A stretch of DNA of 64,000 nt from Streptomyces sp. S465 (GTDB taxonomy: Bacteria; Actinomycetota; Actinomycetes; Streptomycetales; Streptomycetaceae), in the NCBI RefSeq assembly GCF_026898115.1, contig NZ_CP114036.1, forward strand, positions 7,806,001 through 7,870,000. Reading direction: 5' to 3'. The position numbers were made by a program, and so were the translations under genes. Below the pieces are notes generated by a model. That model ran no database searches. It was given only the letters and a program-made list of their open reading frames with translations, and had not been told where the DNA came from. This document shows positions 41,638-49,227 of this stretch, piece by piece (positions within the stretch are counted from its first letter, which is position 1; each line of letters opens with the position of its first letter).

Positions 41638-42491
41638 CAGCGGCACCCCAGCGGATCGGAGTGATCGGCGGCGGCCGGATGGGCGGGGGGATCGCGCAGG
41701 TCTTCGCCGCCGCGGGCGCGCACGTGACCGTGGTCGAGAGCTCGCCACAAGCCGCCGACGCCGCCCGCGCACGCATCGCGGACAGTCTCGAGCGGGCGCT
41801 CCGGCGGGGGAAATCGGACGTCGATCCCGCCGACGTACTGGGCAGGCTCGACCTGGTGCCCGGTGTGTCCGGGCTGCCCGCGGAGGCGGATCTGGTGGTG
41901 GAAGCGGTACCGGAGATCCCCGCTCTGAAGGCCGAGGTGCTCACCGCCGCCGAGCAGGCGGTCTCCCCGCGGACCGTCCTCGCCACCAACACCAGTTCGC
42001 TGTCGGTGACCGAACTCTCGGCCGTCCTCGAGCACCCCGGACGCTTCCTGGGCATGCACTTCTTCAATCCCGTCCCCGCCTCGAAGCTGGTCGAGGTGGT
42101 CACCTCACCGGCCACCTCGGACGCCGTCCGGGACCAGGTGCTCGGGTACGTCGGAGCGCTGGGCAAGAAGGACGTGCTCGTACGCGACTCGCCCGGGTTC
42201 GCCACCAGCCGCCTGGGTGTACTGCTCGGGCTGGAGGCGATCCGCATGCTGGAGGAGGGTGTCGCCGACGCCGACGCCATCGACACCGCCATGGAACTGG
42301 GTTACGGCCACCCCATGGGCCCGCTGCGCTCCACCGACCTCGTCGGCCTCGACGTACGCCTCGCCATCGCCGAGCATCTGCACCGCACCCTCGGTGACCG
42401 CTTCGCCCCGCCGCGACTGCTGCGCGACAAGGTCACCGCGGGGCACCTGGGCCGCAAGACCGGACACGGCTTCCACGCCTGGCCTCAGTGA
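41634..42491 (+). CDS. 3-hydroxyacyl-CoA dehydrogenase
   Basis: 285 residues. The Rossmann NAD-binding GGGRMGGG is at residues 12-19. The catalytic His is in FLGMHFFNPVPASKLVEVV, with NTSSLSVTEL before it and a C-terminal 3HCDH helical domain (DSPGFATSRLGVLLGLEAIRMLEEG, ELGYGHPMGPL). It oxidises a 3-hydroxyacyl-CoA, for example 3-hydroxybutyryl-CoA, the product expected from the hydratases. The ATG overlaps the hydratase stop. It converges with the LysR gene 39 bases further on. Confidence 0.9.
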   Translation: MTAAPQRIGVIGGGRMGGGIAQVFAAAGAHVTVVESSPQAADAARARIADSLERALRRGKSDVDPADVLGRLDLVPGVSGLPAEADLVVEAVPEIPALKAEVLTAAEQAVSPRTVLATNTSSLSVTELSAVLEHPGRFLGMHFFNPVPASKLVEVVTSPATSDAVRDQVLGYVGALGKKDVLVRDSPGFATSRLGVLLGLEAIRMLEEGVADADAIDTAMELGYGHPMGPLRSTDLVGLDVRLAIAEHLHRTLGDRFAPPRLLRDKVTAGHLGRKTGHGFHAWPQ

Positions 42492-42530
42492 CCGGCTGAT
42501 CGAACCGGCTGAGAGGGAGCGTGACAAGGG

Positions 42531-43535
42531 TCATCGTGCACCGTCGTCCCTCTCCGGCGTGCGGCGTGCGCGCTGGTGGCGGCTGCCTTCCCCGGCCACC
42601 GCCACCAGCTCCGCCGCCGGCCCCACCAGCCGCCGCCCCACCGGCCAGACCGCCCGCAGCGCACGCGTGAGGTCCACCCCCGCCACCTCGATCCCGACCA
42701 GGCGCCCCTCGGTGATGTCCCCGCGCACGGCCAGCTCGCTCAGCACCGCGGGCCCGGTACCGGCGATCACCGCCCCGCGGACGGCGGCCGTCGAGCCCAG
42801 CTCCAGCAGTGCGCGGGCGCGGCCGTGCCCGGCCAGGTGCAGCGCGCGGTCCAGTGTCTGGCGGGTGCCGGAACCGCGCTCGCGCAGCACCAGTGGCGTG
42901 CTGGACAGCTCCCGCGCGGACAGCGACTGACGGCGGCGGGCCCAGCGGTGGCCGGGGTCGACCACGACGACCAGCCGGTCCTCGGCGACCTGCCGCGTCG
43001 ACATCACATGTGCCAGGTGCGGTCCCTCGACGAAGCCGACGTCGGCGTCGCCCGACTCGATCAGGGCGGGGACATGCTCGCTGTTGGTGACCTGGAGCCC
43101 TATGTACAGCTCGGGCCGGCGGCTCCGCAGTTCGCTGATCCAGACGGGCAGCAGGTACTCGGCGATGGTCAGGCTCGCCGCCACCCGCAGTTCGGCCTCC
43201 CGCCGGTTGCGCAGCGCGTCGGACCTGGTGAGCAGGGCGTCCACCTCGTCCAGAACGCGCCGGGCGTGGCCCGCGACGATCTGGCCCGAGGCGGTGAGCC
43301 GCGAGCCTCGGCGGGTGCGGTCGACCAGAACCAGCCCGAGCGCCCGTTCCAGGGTGGACAGGCGGCGGCTGGCCGACGGCTGCGCGATCCGGAGCCGTTC
43401 GGCGGCCCGGCCGAGGCTGCCCAGCTCGGCGACGAGGACGAGCAGCCGCAGCGACTCCAGGTCGGGAGTGCGGGCGGGCGCCGGGGCGGCGCCGGGCGTG
43501 CGAGCGGCGGGAGGTTCCGCGGGAGCGGGTGTCAC
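42531..43535 (-). CDS. LysR-family transcriptional regulator (YeiE-like position)
   Basis: 334 residues. The N-terminal LysR helix-turn-helix (about residues 25-85) has LESLRLLVLVAELGSLGRAAERLRIAQPSASRRLSTLER. A periplasmic-binding-protein-like effector domain runs to the end. The first 24 residues are Ala/Pro-rich and may reflect a start that is too early. It is divergent from the YeiH-type transporter with a perfect dyad between them (43572-43590), the same gene pair as yeiE-yeiH in enterobacteria. Start: GTG at 43535. Confidence 0.85.
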   Translation of the reverse strand: MTPAPAEPPAARTPGAAPAPARTPDLESLRLLVLVAELGSLGRAAERLRIAQPSASRRLSTLERALGLVLVDRTRRGSRLTASGQIVAGHARRVLDEVDALLTRSDALRNRREAELRVAASLTIAEYLLPVWISELRSRRPELYIGLQVTNSEHVPALIESGDADVGFVEGPHLAHVMSTRQVAEDRLVVVVDPGHRWARRRQSLSARELSSTPLVLRERGSGTRQTLDRALHLAGHGRARALLELGSTAAVRGAVIAGTGPAVLSELAVRGDITEGRLVGIEVAGVDLTRALRAVWPVGRRLVGPAAELVAVAGEGSRHQRARRTPERDDGAR

Positions 43536-43571
43536 CGCGCCAGGGTGTCACAGCGCCAGCGTATGAGCATC

Positions 43572-43590
43572 TCATAGCGTCGCGCTATGA
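43572..43590. promoter_or_regulatory. LysR-type operator dyad
   Basis: TCATAGCG (43572-43579) and CGCTATGA (43583-43590) form a perfect 8-bp inverted repeat around TCG. It fits the LysR T-N11-A rule and lies 37 bases from the LysR start. It overlaps an ATG at 43587, which argues against that codon as the transporter start. Confidence 0.6.
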
Positions 43591-43646
43591 CCTGCTGCCC
43601 GATCGGGGGCTACAGCGGGGCCGCGCCGCGGCGAAGAGTGTGGACC

Positions 43647-44816
43647 ATGCCCGATGACAGTGCTCCTCCCGCCCACGGCTCCCCGGCGCAGGCCCCGTCC
43701 GGCTCCGCGACCGCCGCGAAGGATCCGGCGGCGCCCGCCTCCGGGCCGTCCCGGAAGCCCGCCCCCGCTCGCGGCGTGCGCGGCGCCGTCCTCGCCCGCC
43801 TCCCTGGCCTCGCCCTCGCCGTCTCCATCGCGGCCGTGGCCACCGGGCTGGGCCGGCTGGTGCCGGTGGTCGGCGGGCCGGTGACCGGGATCGTGCTGGG
43901 CGTGCTCGTGGCGGTGGCGGTACGGCCGGGCGCCGTGCTGCGGCCGGGTATCGCGTTCGCCGGACGAGGTGTGCTCCAGGCCGCGGTCGTGGTGTTGGGC
44001 GCACAGCTGTCGCTGGGGCGGATCCTGACAGTGGGGCTGGGGTCGTTGCCGGTGATGCTCGTGACCCTCGCGGCCTGCCTGGCCGCCGCGTCCTGGCTGG
44101 GGCGGCGCCTGGGCATCGTCCGCGACCTGCGCACCCTGATCGGGGCCGGCACCGGGATCTGCGGCGCTTCGGCGATCGCGGCGGTCACGCCGGTCATCGG
44201 CGCCGCCGAGGCGGAGGTGGCCTACGCGGTCTCCACCATCTTCGTCTTCAACGTCGCCGCCGTCCTGGTCTTCCCGGCGCTCGGCCATCTGCTGCACATG
44301 AGCCAGCACGCCTACGGGCTCTTCGCCGGTACCGCGGTGAACGACATGTCCTCCGTGGTCGCCGCCGCCACCACCTACGGCGGACCCGCGGCGAACCACG
44401 CGGTCGTCGTGAAGCTGGCCCGCACCCTGCTCATCATCCCCGTCTGCCTGGGCCTGGCCGCGCTGGCCCGCCGCCGCGCGGCGGCCGCCGCGGGCTCGGC
44501 CGGGGCGGGCTCGGCCGGGGCGGGCCGGTCCGAGGCCCGGCGGGTCCGCGTCGGCCGTCTGATCCCCTGGTTCCTGGCCGGCTTCATCGCCCTGGCCGCG
44601 ATCAACACCGCGGGACTCGTCCCGCACGCGGCCCACCGGCCGCTCAGCACGCTCGCCGGCTTCCTCATCACCGTCGCCCTGTCCGCGATCGGCCTGTCCA
44701 CCGAACCGGCCACGCTGCGGCGCACCGGTCCCGCGCCGCTGCTGCTGGGCGGCCTGCTGTGGGGGGTGGTGTCCGTGACCAGCCTGGCGACGCAGTACCT
44801 GCTCGGACACCTGTGA
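43647..44816 (+). CDS. YeiH-type putative sulfate/organic exporter (UPF0324)
   Basis: 389 residues; about 10 membrane segments after a hydrophilic Pro/Ala-rich N-terminus of roughly 45 residues. UPF0324 landmarks are FAGRGVLQAAVVVLGAQLSL, LIGAGTGICGASAIAAVTPVI, AYAVSTIFVFNVAAVLVFP and LFAGTAVNDMSSVVAAATTYG. The family is annotated as a putative sulfate exporter, with no firm biochemical proof. Start: ATG at 43647 (MPDDSAPP); the longer start at 43587 lies in the LysR operator. It is controlled most likely by the divergent LysR. Confidence 0.82.
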   Translation: MPDDSAPPAHGSPAQAPSGSATAAKDPAAPASGPSRKPAPARGVRGAVLARLPGLALAVSIAAVATGLGRLVPVVGGPVTGIVLGVLVAVAVRPGAVLRPGIAFAGRGVLQAAVVVLGAQLSLGRILTVGLGSLPVMLVTLAACLAAASWLGRRLGIVRDLRTLIGAGTGICGASAIAAVTPVIGAAEAEVAYAVSTIFVFNVAAVLVFPALGHLLHMSQHAYGLFAGTAVNDMSSVVAAATTYGGPAANHAVVVKLARTLLIIPVCLGLAALARRRAAAAAGSAGAGSAGAGRSEARRVRVGRLIPWFLAGFIALAAINTAGLVPHAAHRPLSTLAGFLITVALSAIGLSTEPATLRRTGPAPLLLGGLLWGVVSVTSLATQYLLGHL

Positions 44817-44905
44817 GCGGCGTCAGGGGCCGGCGTACAGCTCGTCGGTGGTGTCCGGAAGCCGGCCGCGTGGCGTGAGCCGCACCGCCCCGTCCGGACC
44901 GTAGA

Positions 44906-45532
44906 TCACTCGGGTCGGTCGTCCCGCGCGGTGGTGCAGCACAGGATGCGGAAGCCCTTCTGCGAGGCGTACCGCTCGGTCGGCCATCCCTGCTCGCTGA
45001 GCCAGCGCTGGAGCGAGTCGGCGCCCAGGTGCTTCTGCACCACGAGGTACGCCTTGCCGCCCGGTACGAGCCGATCCAGCCAGTGGCGCAACATGGCGTG
45101 GAGCTGCGGCTTGCCGATACGGATGGCCGGGTTGGAGACGATGAAGTCGAAGCGCACGTCGTCGGGTACGTGTTCCGGGCGGGCGCAGCGTACCCCGCGC
45201 ATGCCGAGCCGCTCGGTGTTCCGGCGGCAGAGCTCCAGCGCGTGGTCGTTGACGTCGATGGCCCACAGCGTCGACTCGGGCGAGGCTCCCGCAACGGCGA
45301 CGGTGAGCGGGCCGTAGCCGCATCCGATGTCGAGGAACGTGCCCCGCGCGGGCGGCTGCGGCAGCGCGCGGAGCAGGACGGACGTGCCGGGATCGACGCG
45401 TGAGGCGGAGAAGACGCCGGGCGCGGTGAGGAGTTGCACCTCCTCCACGGGCCCGTACGGCAGACGCAGCGGCACCGACGACGTCTTCGCGCCGATGCCC
45501 TGGTCACCAGGAGTTGTGAAGTAATGAGCCAT
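44906..45532 (-). CDS. RsmC/RlmG-like class I methyltransferase, single domain
   Basis: 208 residues. It covers the C-terminal catalytic half of the RsmC family: a beta-strand entry (VPLRLPYGPVEEVQLLTAPGVFSASRVDPGTSVLL), the SAM-binding motif I FLDIGCGYGPLTVAVAG, motif II AIDVNDHALELC, and motif IV FIVSNPAIRIG. Motif IV is normally NPP(F/I) in this amino-group methyltransferase family; here it is NPAI. The fold predicts N-methylation of a guanine in rRNA, but the change leaves the target uncertain. Start: ATG at 45532 (MAHYFTTPG). It is divergent from a second RsmC-like gene 68 bases away. Confidence 0.78.
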   Translation of the reverse strand: MAHYFTTPGDQGIGAKTSSVPLRLPYGPVEEVQLLTAPGVFSASRVDPGTSVLLRALPQPPARGTFLDIGCGYGPLTVAVAGASPESTLWAIDVNDHALELCRRNTERLGMRGVRCARPEHVPDDVRFDFIVSNPAIRIGKPQLHAMLRHWLDRLVPGGKAYLVVQKHLGADSLQRWLSEQGWPTERYASQKGFRILCCTTARDDRPE

Positions 45533-45574
45533 GCACCGATCATGGCACGCAACGCAGTTGACGCCGGGTAAGCG

Positions 45575-45600
45575 GACCAACGCACTAGAATGCGCTGGTC
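45575..45600. promoter_or_regulatory. Dyad and -10-like element between two methyltransferase genes
   Basis: GACCAACGCA (45575-45584) and TGCGCTGGTC (45591-45600) are an inverted repeat matching at 9 of 10 positions, ending at the base before the ATG at 45601. The spacer joins the right arm to give TAGAAT (45586-45591), a good -10, so the rightward message would be leaderless. Binding to this dyad would directly block RNA polymerase. Confidence 0.5.
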
Positions 45601-46590
45601 ATGCGAACGCAACAGCAACACACCGCACATTCCCCGACATCCCTGTCCCGGTGGTCGATTGGCGATCCGTCGGATGCCGCCGTCTCGGCCGGCGAGGGTG
45701 TCGTGGCCCTGACCGCTGACGGCCTGTCGGAGGGGACACGCCGTGGTGGTGCCGTCGTGCTCGGACTGCACGAGGCCATGGTCCGTGACGATCTGCCGCG
45801 CGCGCCCCTCGTCGACGTCCATCTGCCGACCTACCGCGGCAAGGCGCTCGTCACCGTGCTGAGTTGGCTGGTGGCGCGGCATCTGGTCACCGAAGGCGGC
45901 ACGGCCGCGTGGTTCTTGACGAAGCAGCAGGGCGCGGGCTCGTTACCTGCGTTGCTGACGGACCTCGGCTGGCGGGACGTCAGCCGCTCCCGTGCGGGCA
46001 AGCTGTACCGGATCGCGGGCCGTCCGCCCACGGAGGTCACGCCGCCCCAGCCGCGCACCTTCACCGCACGGATGGACGGCCACGCGCTCACGTTCGCCGC
46101 CGACTACGGCGTCTTCTCGCCAGGCCATATCGACGAGGGCACGGCTCATCTGCTCGACGTGGCACTGCGGCAGCCCCACGTGTCCACCGTCGCCGATGTC
46201 GGTGTCGGCTACGGTCCACTCGCCCTGGGCCTGGTGCGTGCCGGAGTGGCCGAGCGGGCCGTGGCCACCGATGTGGACAGCGTGGCACTGTGGTTGGCCG
46301 GCCGTAACGCCGAGGCCAACGGCGTGCCGCTCAAGGTGGTCTGTAGCACCGACCCGATGGAGATCGAGGACACTCCGCTGACGGTGTGCAACGTGCCCAC
46401 GCATATCGACCTGGCCAGGACCACCGCTCTCATGCGCGGGCTGGCACATCGCGCGGCCGAGGGCCGGCGGCTGCTCGCCGTCGTCCACGCCAGCCTCGAG
46501 GAGCGGTATGTGCGACACCTGGCCGACGTGGGTCTGACAGCGCGGCGCCACCCCGGTAAGAGCCATGTGGTACTGGAGGCCGGTGGCTGA
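45601..46590 (+). CDS. RsmC-like methyltransferase, full-length two-domain form
   Basis: 329 residues, near the length of RsmC. The N-terminal half (residues 20-150) is a degenerate, SAM-binding-deficient methyltransferase repeat. The C-terminal half (about 155-325) has ADYGVFSPGHIDEGTAHLLDVAL, motif I VADVGVGYGPLALGLV, motif II ATDVDSVALWLAGRNAEANG and a motif IV position that reads VCNVPTHID in place of NPPF. The altered motif suggests either a changed base target or loss of activity. An ATG at 45601 directly follows a dyad and -10-like box, consistent with a leaderless transcript. The partner gene is divergent. Confidence 0.75.
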   Translation: MRTQQQHTAHSPTSLSRWSIGDPSDAAVSAGEGVVALTADGLSEGTRRGGAVVLGLHEAMVRDDLPRAPLVDVHLPTYRGKALVTVLSWLVARHLVTEGGTAAWFLTKQQGAGSLPALLTDLGWRDVSRSRAGKLYRIAGRPPTEVTPPQPRTFTARMDGHALTFAADYGVFSPGHIDEGTAHLLDVALRQPHVSTVADVGVGYGPLALGLVRAGVAERAVATDVDSVALWLAGRNAEANGVPLKVVCSTDPMEIEDTPLTVCNVPTHIDLARTTALMRGLAHRAAEGRRLLAVVHASLEERYVRHLADVGLTARRHPGKSHVVLEAGG

Positions 46591-46670
46591 TCGGCGGTGT
46601 TTCCGGTGGGGCCCGCGCGGCCCTCCGGGGTAGGTGTGCTCCACCCACGGAGCGGGGTATGTAGCGTCTC

Positions 46671-48131
46671 ATGATGCTCGAACAAGCGTCACCCCAAGGG
46701 ACGGTTGTTGTCGGCGGCGGAATGGCGGGGCTCGCGGTGGCCCGCGCCATGTGCGAAGAGGGAGCGGAGCCTCCGCTGGTCCTGGAGGCGGGGCCGGACA
46801 TCGGCACGCGGCATTACCGGTCCCGTTACGACGGCGTCCGCGCCGACGAGATGTGGCTTCATCCCGTCACCGACCCTCATTTCTGGCGGCCTTACGTGTC
46901 CGCCAACGACAATTGGACGGACATCGCCGGGCTGCGCCGCTGCGTCGGCGGCCGCTCGCTGTACTGGCACGGTGTGGTGCTGCCACTTGAGGAAGCGGTG
47001 CTCAACGACACCGCGGCATGGCCCCGGGAGATCGCCGAGGACCTGACCCGGTCCTGGCGCGGCGGCCCCTCCCTGTACGACCGCGAGAGGCGGCGGCTGG
47101 AGGAGTGGACCGGACGTTCGCTCACCCTCGAGCCCACCGAGCACACCGATCTCGGCCTGGACGGACTGGCGTTCTGCTCGCTGCCCAAGGCCGTGCGACC
47201 GGACGGGGACGACGGCCGCTGGGAGGCGTACTCACCACTGCACGACGGCGCACCCGATGTCGTCGCCGATGCCGAGGTCCTGGGCGTGCTGGTGACGGAC
47301 GGCAGGGTCCGCGGCGTCCGCCTGCGGCATCCGGACGGCGCCGTGGCGGACGTGCGGGCCGACCGTGTCGTGCTCTGCGCCAGCACCTTCGAGAACTCCC
47401 GGCTCGCCCTCCAGGCGCTGTACGACACCGGTGCGCGCGATGTGCCCGTCCTGACCGGCTTGGTCGACAAAGTGGCCCAGGGAGTGGTGGTGCCCGTCGC
47501 GGTCGACCGGCTGCCCGATCCGTGGCGGCGGCTGGCGTCCAGCGGCGAGAACCTGCTGGCTCCCTGCCCGCCGGGTCCGGGCGGCGCGGTGGGCAATCTC
47601 TTCCTGCACACGTCGACGACGCCCGACGGATTGGCACTCCTGGAGTTCTATGTGCTGGGCGAGCAGCACCGGGGCGAGCACGGCAGGCTCATCTGCGATC
47701 CGGCCGGGCCGTGGCCATGGCCCGTCGTCGTCGACGGCCGCCACGACGCCGTCGACGACGCCATCATCGAGGCGCAGCGGCAGCTGCTGACCACCGTGTG
47801 GGAGACCGTGCGCGGCCGCCTGGGACTGGATCCGGCCACCCTCCACTTCACCGATCCGCTCGGTGCCGAGCCGCTCGCCACCACCTTCAAGCGGACCGCC
47901 GGCATCACCTCGCCCAGACCACCGCACACCTATGCCTTCCGGCTGGGAAGCGAGCTGCACGAGGCGGGCACCCTGCCGTACGGACCGATGCTCACCACCG
48001 ACGGCGAACTGCGTGGTGTCCGCGGGCTGTACGTCAGCGGACCGGCCACCTTCCCCCGGACCGGCGCGGCCAATCCGGTCCTGACGATCCTCGCCCTGGC
48101 CAGGCGCCTCGGGGCCCATCTGGCGAAGTAG
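46671..48131 (+). CDS. GMC-family FAD oxidoreductase
   Basis: 486 residues. The FAD-binding VVVGGGMAGLAVARAMCEEG is at residues 12-31. A GMC-like middle (RCVGGRSLYWHGVVLPL) and the C-terminal FAD/active-site block (GVRGLYVSGPATFPRTGAANPVLTILALARRLG) follow. The C-terminal pattern with Asn in NPVLTI is typical of the family; the catalytic His position is less clear. It oxidises an alcohol or amine carbon with FAD; the substrate is unknown. There is no signal peptide, so it is cytoplasmic. It lies just upstream of the biosynthetic cluster and could be a tailoring enzyme, though a separate role is equally possible. Start: ATG at 46671 or the next ATG. Confidence 0.8.
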   Translation: MMLEQASPQGTVVVGGGMAGLAVARAMCEEGAEPPLVLEAGPDIGTRHYRSRYDGVRADEMWLHPVTDPHFWRPYVSANDNWTDIAGLRRCVGGRSLYWHGVVLPLEEAVLNDTAAWPREIAEDLTRSWRGGPSLYDRERRRLEEWTGRSLTLEPTEHTDLGLDGLAFCSLPKAVRPDGDDGRWEAYSPLHDGAPDVVADAEVLGVLVTDGRVRGVRLRHPDGAVADVRADRVVLCASTFENSRLALQALYDTGARDVPVLTGLVDKVAQGVVVPVAVDRLPDPWRRLASSGENLLAPCPPGPGGAVGNLFLHTSTTPDGLALLEFYVLGEQHRGEHGRLICDPAGPWPWPVVVDGRHDAVDDAIIEAQRQLLTTVWETVRGRLGLDPATLHFTDPLGAEPLATTFKRTAGITSPRPPHTYAFRLGSELHEAGTLPYGPMLTTDGELRGVRGLYVSGPATFPRTGAANPVLTILALARRLGAHLAK

Positions 48132-48151
48132 CCCTGACCGCGCTGCCACCC

Positions 48152-48176
48152 GCCCCGGGGCCATCCGCCCCGGGGC
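48152..48176. terminator. Hairpin after the GMC oxidoreductase gene
   Basis: GCCCCGGGGC occurs at 48152-48161 and again at 48167-48176. Because it is self-complementary, the copies pair as a 10-bp stem with a 5-base loop (CATCC). It is 20 bases beyond the gene's stop and has no T-run. Confidence 0.65.
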
Positions 48177-48396
48177 TCGCTCGACCCGGTTTCCTCAGCC
48201 ATATGCCCCAGACGTTGCCGACCGCCGGTTCATGTCCGCGGCGATCGTGATCTAGGGGAATTCCTCATACCCGGTGGAGGCTCTTGCCTTCGATCTGACG
48301 TACCGTCATGATCGGTGCACCGAATTCTCGTTCTCGCAGACGCGATCGTGGCCACACCTCCCGAGACCGCCCCTCGGCTGAGTGGAGACAGCGGAA

Positions 48397-49109
48397 ATGC
48401 GGAAAAGGCCAGTGGTAACCGGTGGAGCCGGGTTCTTGGGCTCCCATCTGTGTGACCGTCTCATCGCCGACGGCCACACCATCGAACTGATCGCCGCCGA
48501 TGTCTCCAAAGGGCTGGCCGTCGACGGCCCGGTCGATGCCGTGTTGCACTTCGCGTCGCCGGCATCACCGGTCGACTATCAGAGGTCGATCGGGACGTTC
48601 AACGCCTTGGAGCTGGCGAAGGAGAAGGGGGCCGGGTTTCTCATGGCCTCCGCCTCGGAGGTCTATGGCACCGCCCAGGTCCATCCGCAGTCGGAAAGCT
48701 ACTGGGGGAGTGTGAACCCGGTGGGGCCGCGGTCCTGTTACGACGAGGCCAAGCGGTTCTCGGAAGCGGCGGCGACCGCGTATCGCGGGCGTTTCGGGGT
48801 GGACACCGGTATTGTCCGCATCTTCAACACCTTCGGGCCGCGGATGAGGATCGACGACGGCCGCGCCATCCCTCCTTTCATCAGCCAAGCACTGCGCGGT
48901 GAGAATCTCACCCTGGCCGGGGACGGCAGCCAGACCCGGTCCATCTGCTTCGTGGACGACCTCGTGGACGGGATCGCCCGGCTGCTCCACAGCGGGCTGC
49001 CGAGCGCGTCCTGGGATGGAAGCCCGGCACTCCCATCGAGGACGCGCTCAACCGCACGATCGCCTGGTACCGGACTCGGCACTCGGGGCGGCGACGTGCT
49101 CGTCGGTGA
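48397..49109 (+). pseudogene. Decayed NAD-dependent epimerase/dehydratase (UDP-glucuronate decarboxylase-like)
   Basis: The N-terminus keeps VVTGGAGFLGSHLCDRLIADG and the Tyr-x3-Lys pair (SCYDEAKRF), with good matches over VDAVLHFASPASPV, ESYWGSVNPVGPRS and LAGDGSQTRSICFVDDLVDGI. Compared with intact SDR epimerases about 35 residues are missing after strand 2 and about 10 before NALELAKEKG. The frame then leaps at about 49005-49011: roughly 55 residues are lost, and the true C-terminus (LGWKPGTPIEDALNRTIAWYRTRHSG) continues in another frame to a TGA at 49107. Three deletions, one with a frameshift, make a functional enzyme very unlikely. It would have handled an NDP-sugar. Confidence 0.85.
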
Positions 49110-49227
49110 CCGTCGAGGCCCGCCGCCGCGAGGTGTGGCCCAAGGAGGGACCGGCGGGCACCGGTCCAGCCGGAGGAGCGTCAGGGCGGCCGTGCTCGTG
49201 GATCGCGCCCAGGCGCTCCGTCCGGTG

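Noticed and set aside
43587..43646. Longer start of the YeiH-type transporter
   Set aside because: The ATG lies inside the LysR-type dyad and the extra 20 residues are not transporter-like.
44823..45323. Antisense-overlapping 166-codon frame within the RsmC-like gene
   Set aside because: Arg/Ala/Pro-rich frame with no motifs, overlapping the conserved methyltransferase in another frame of the same strand.
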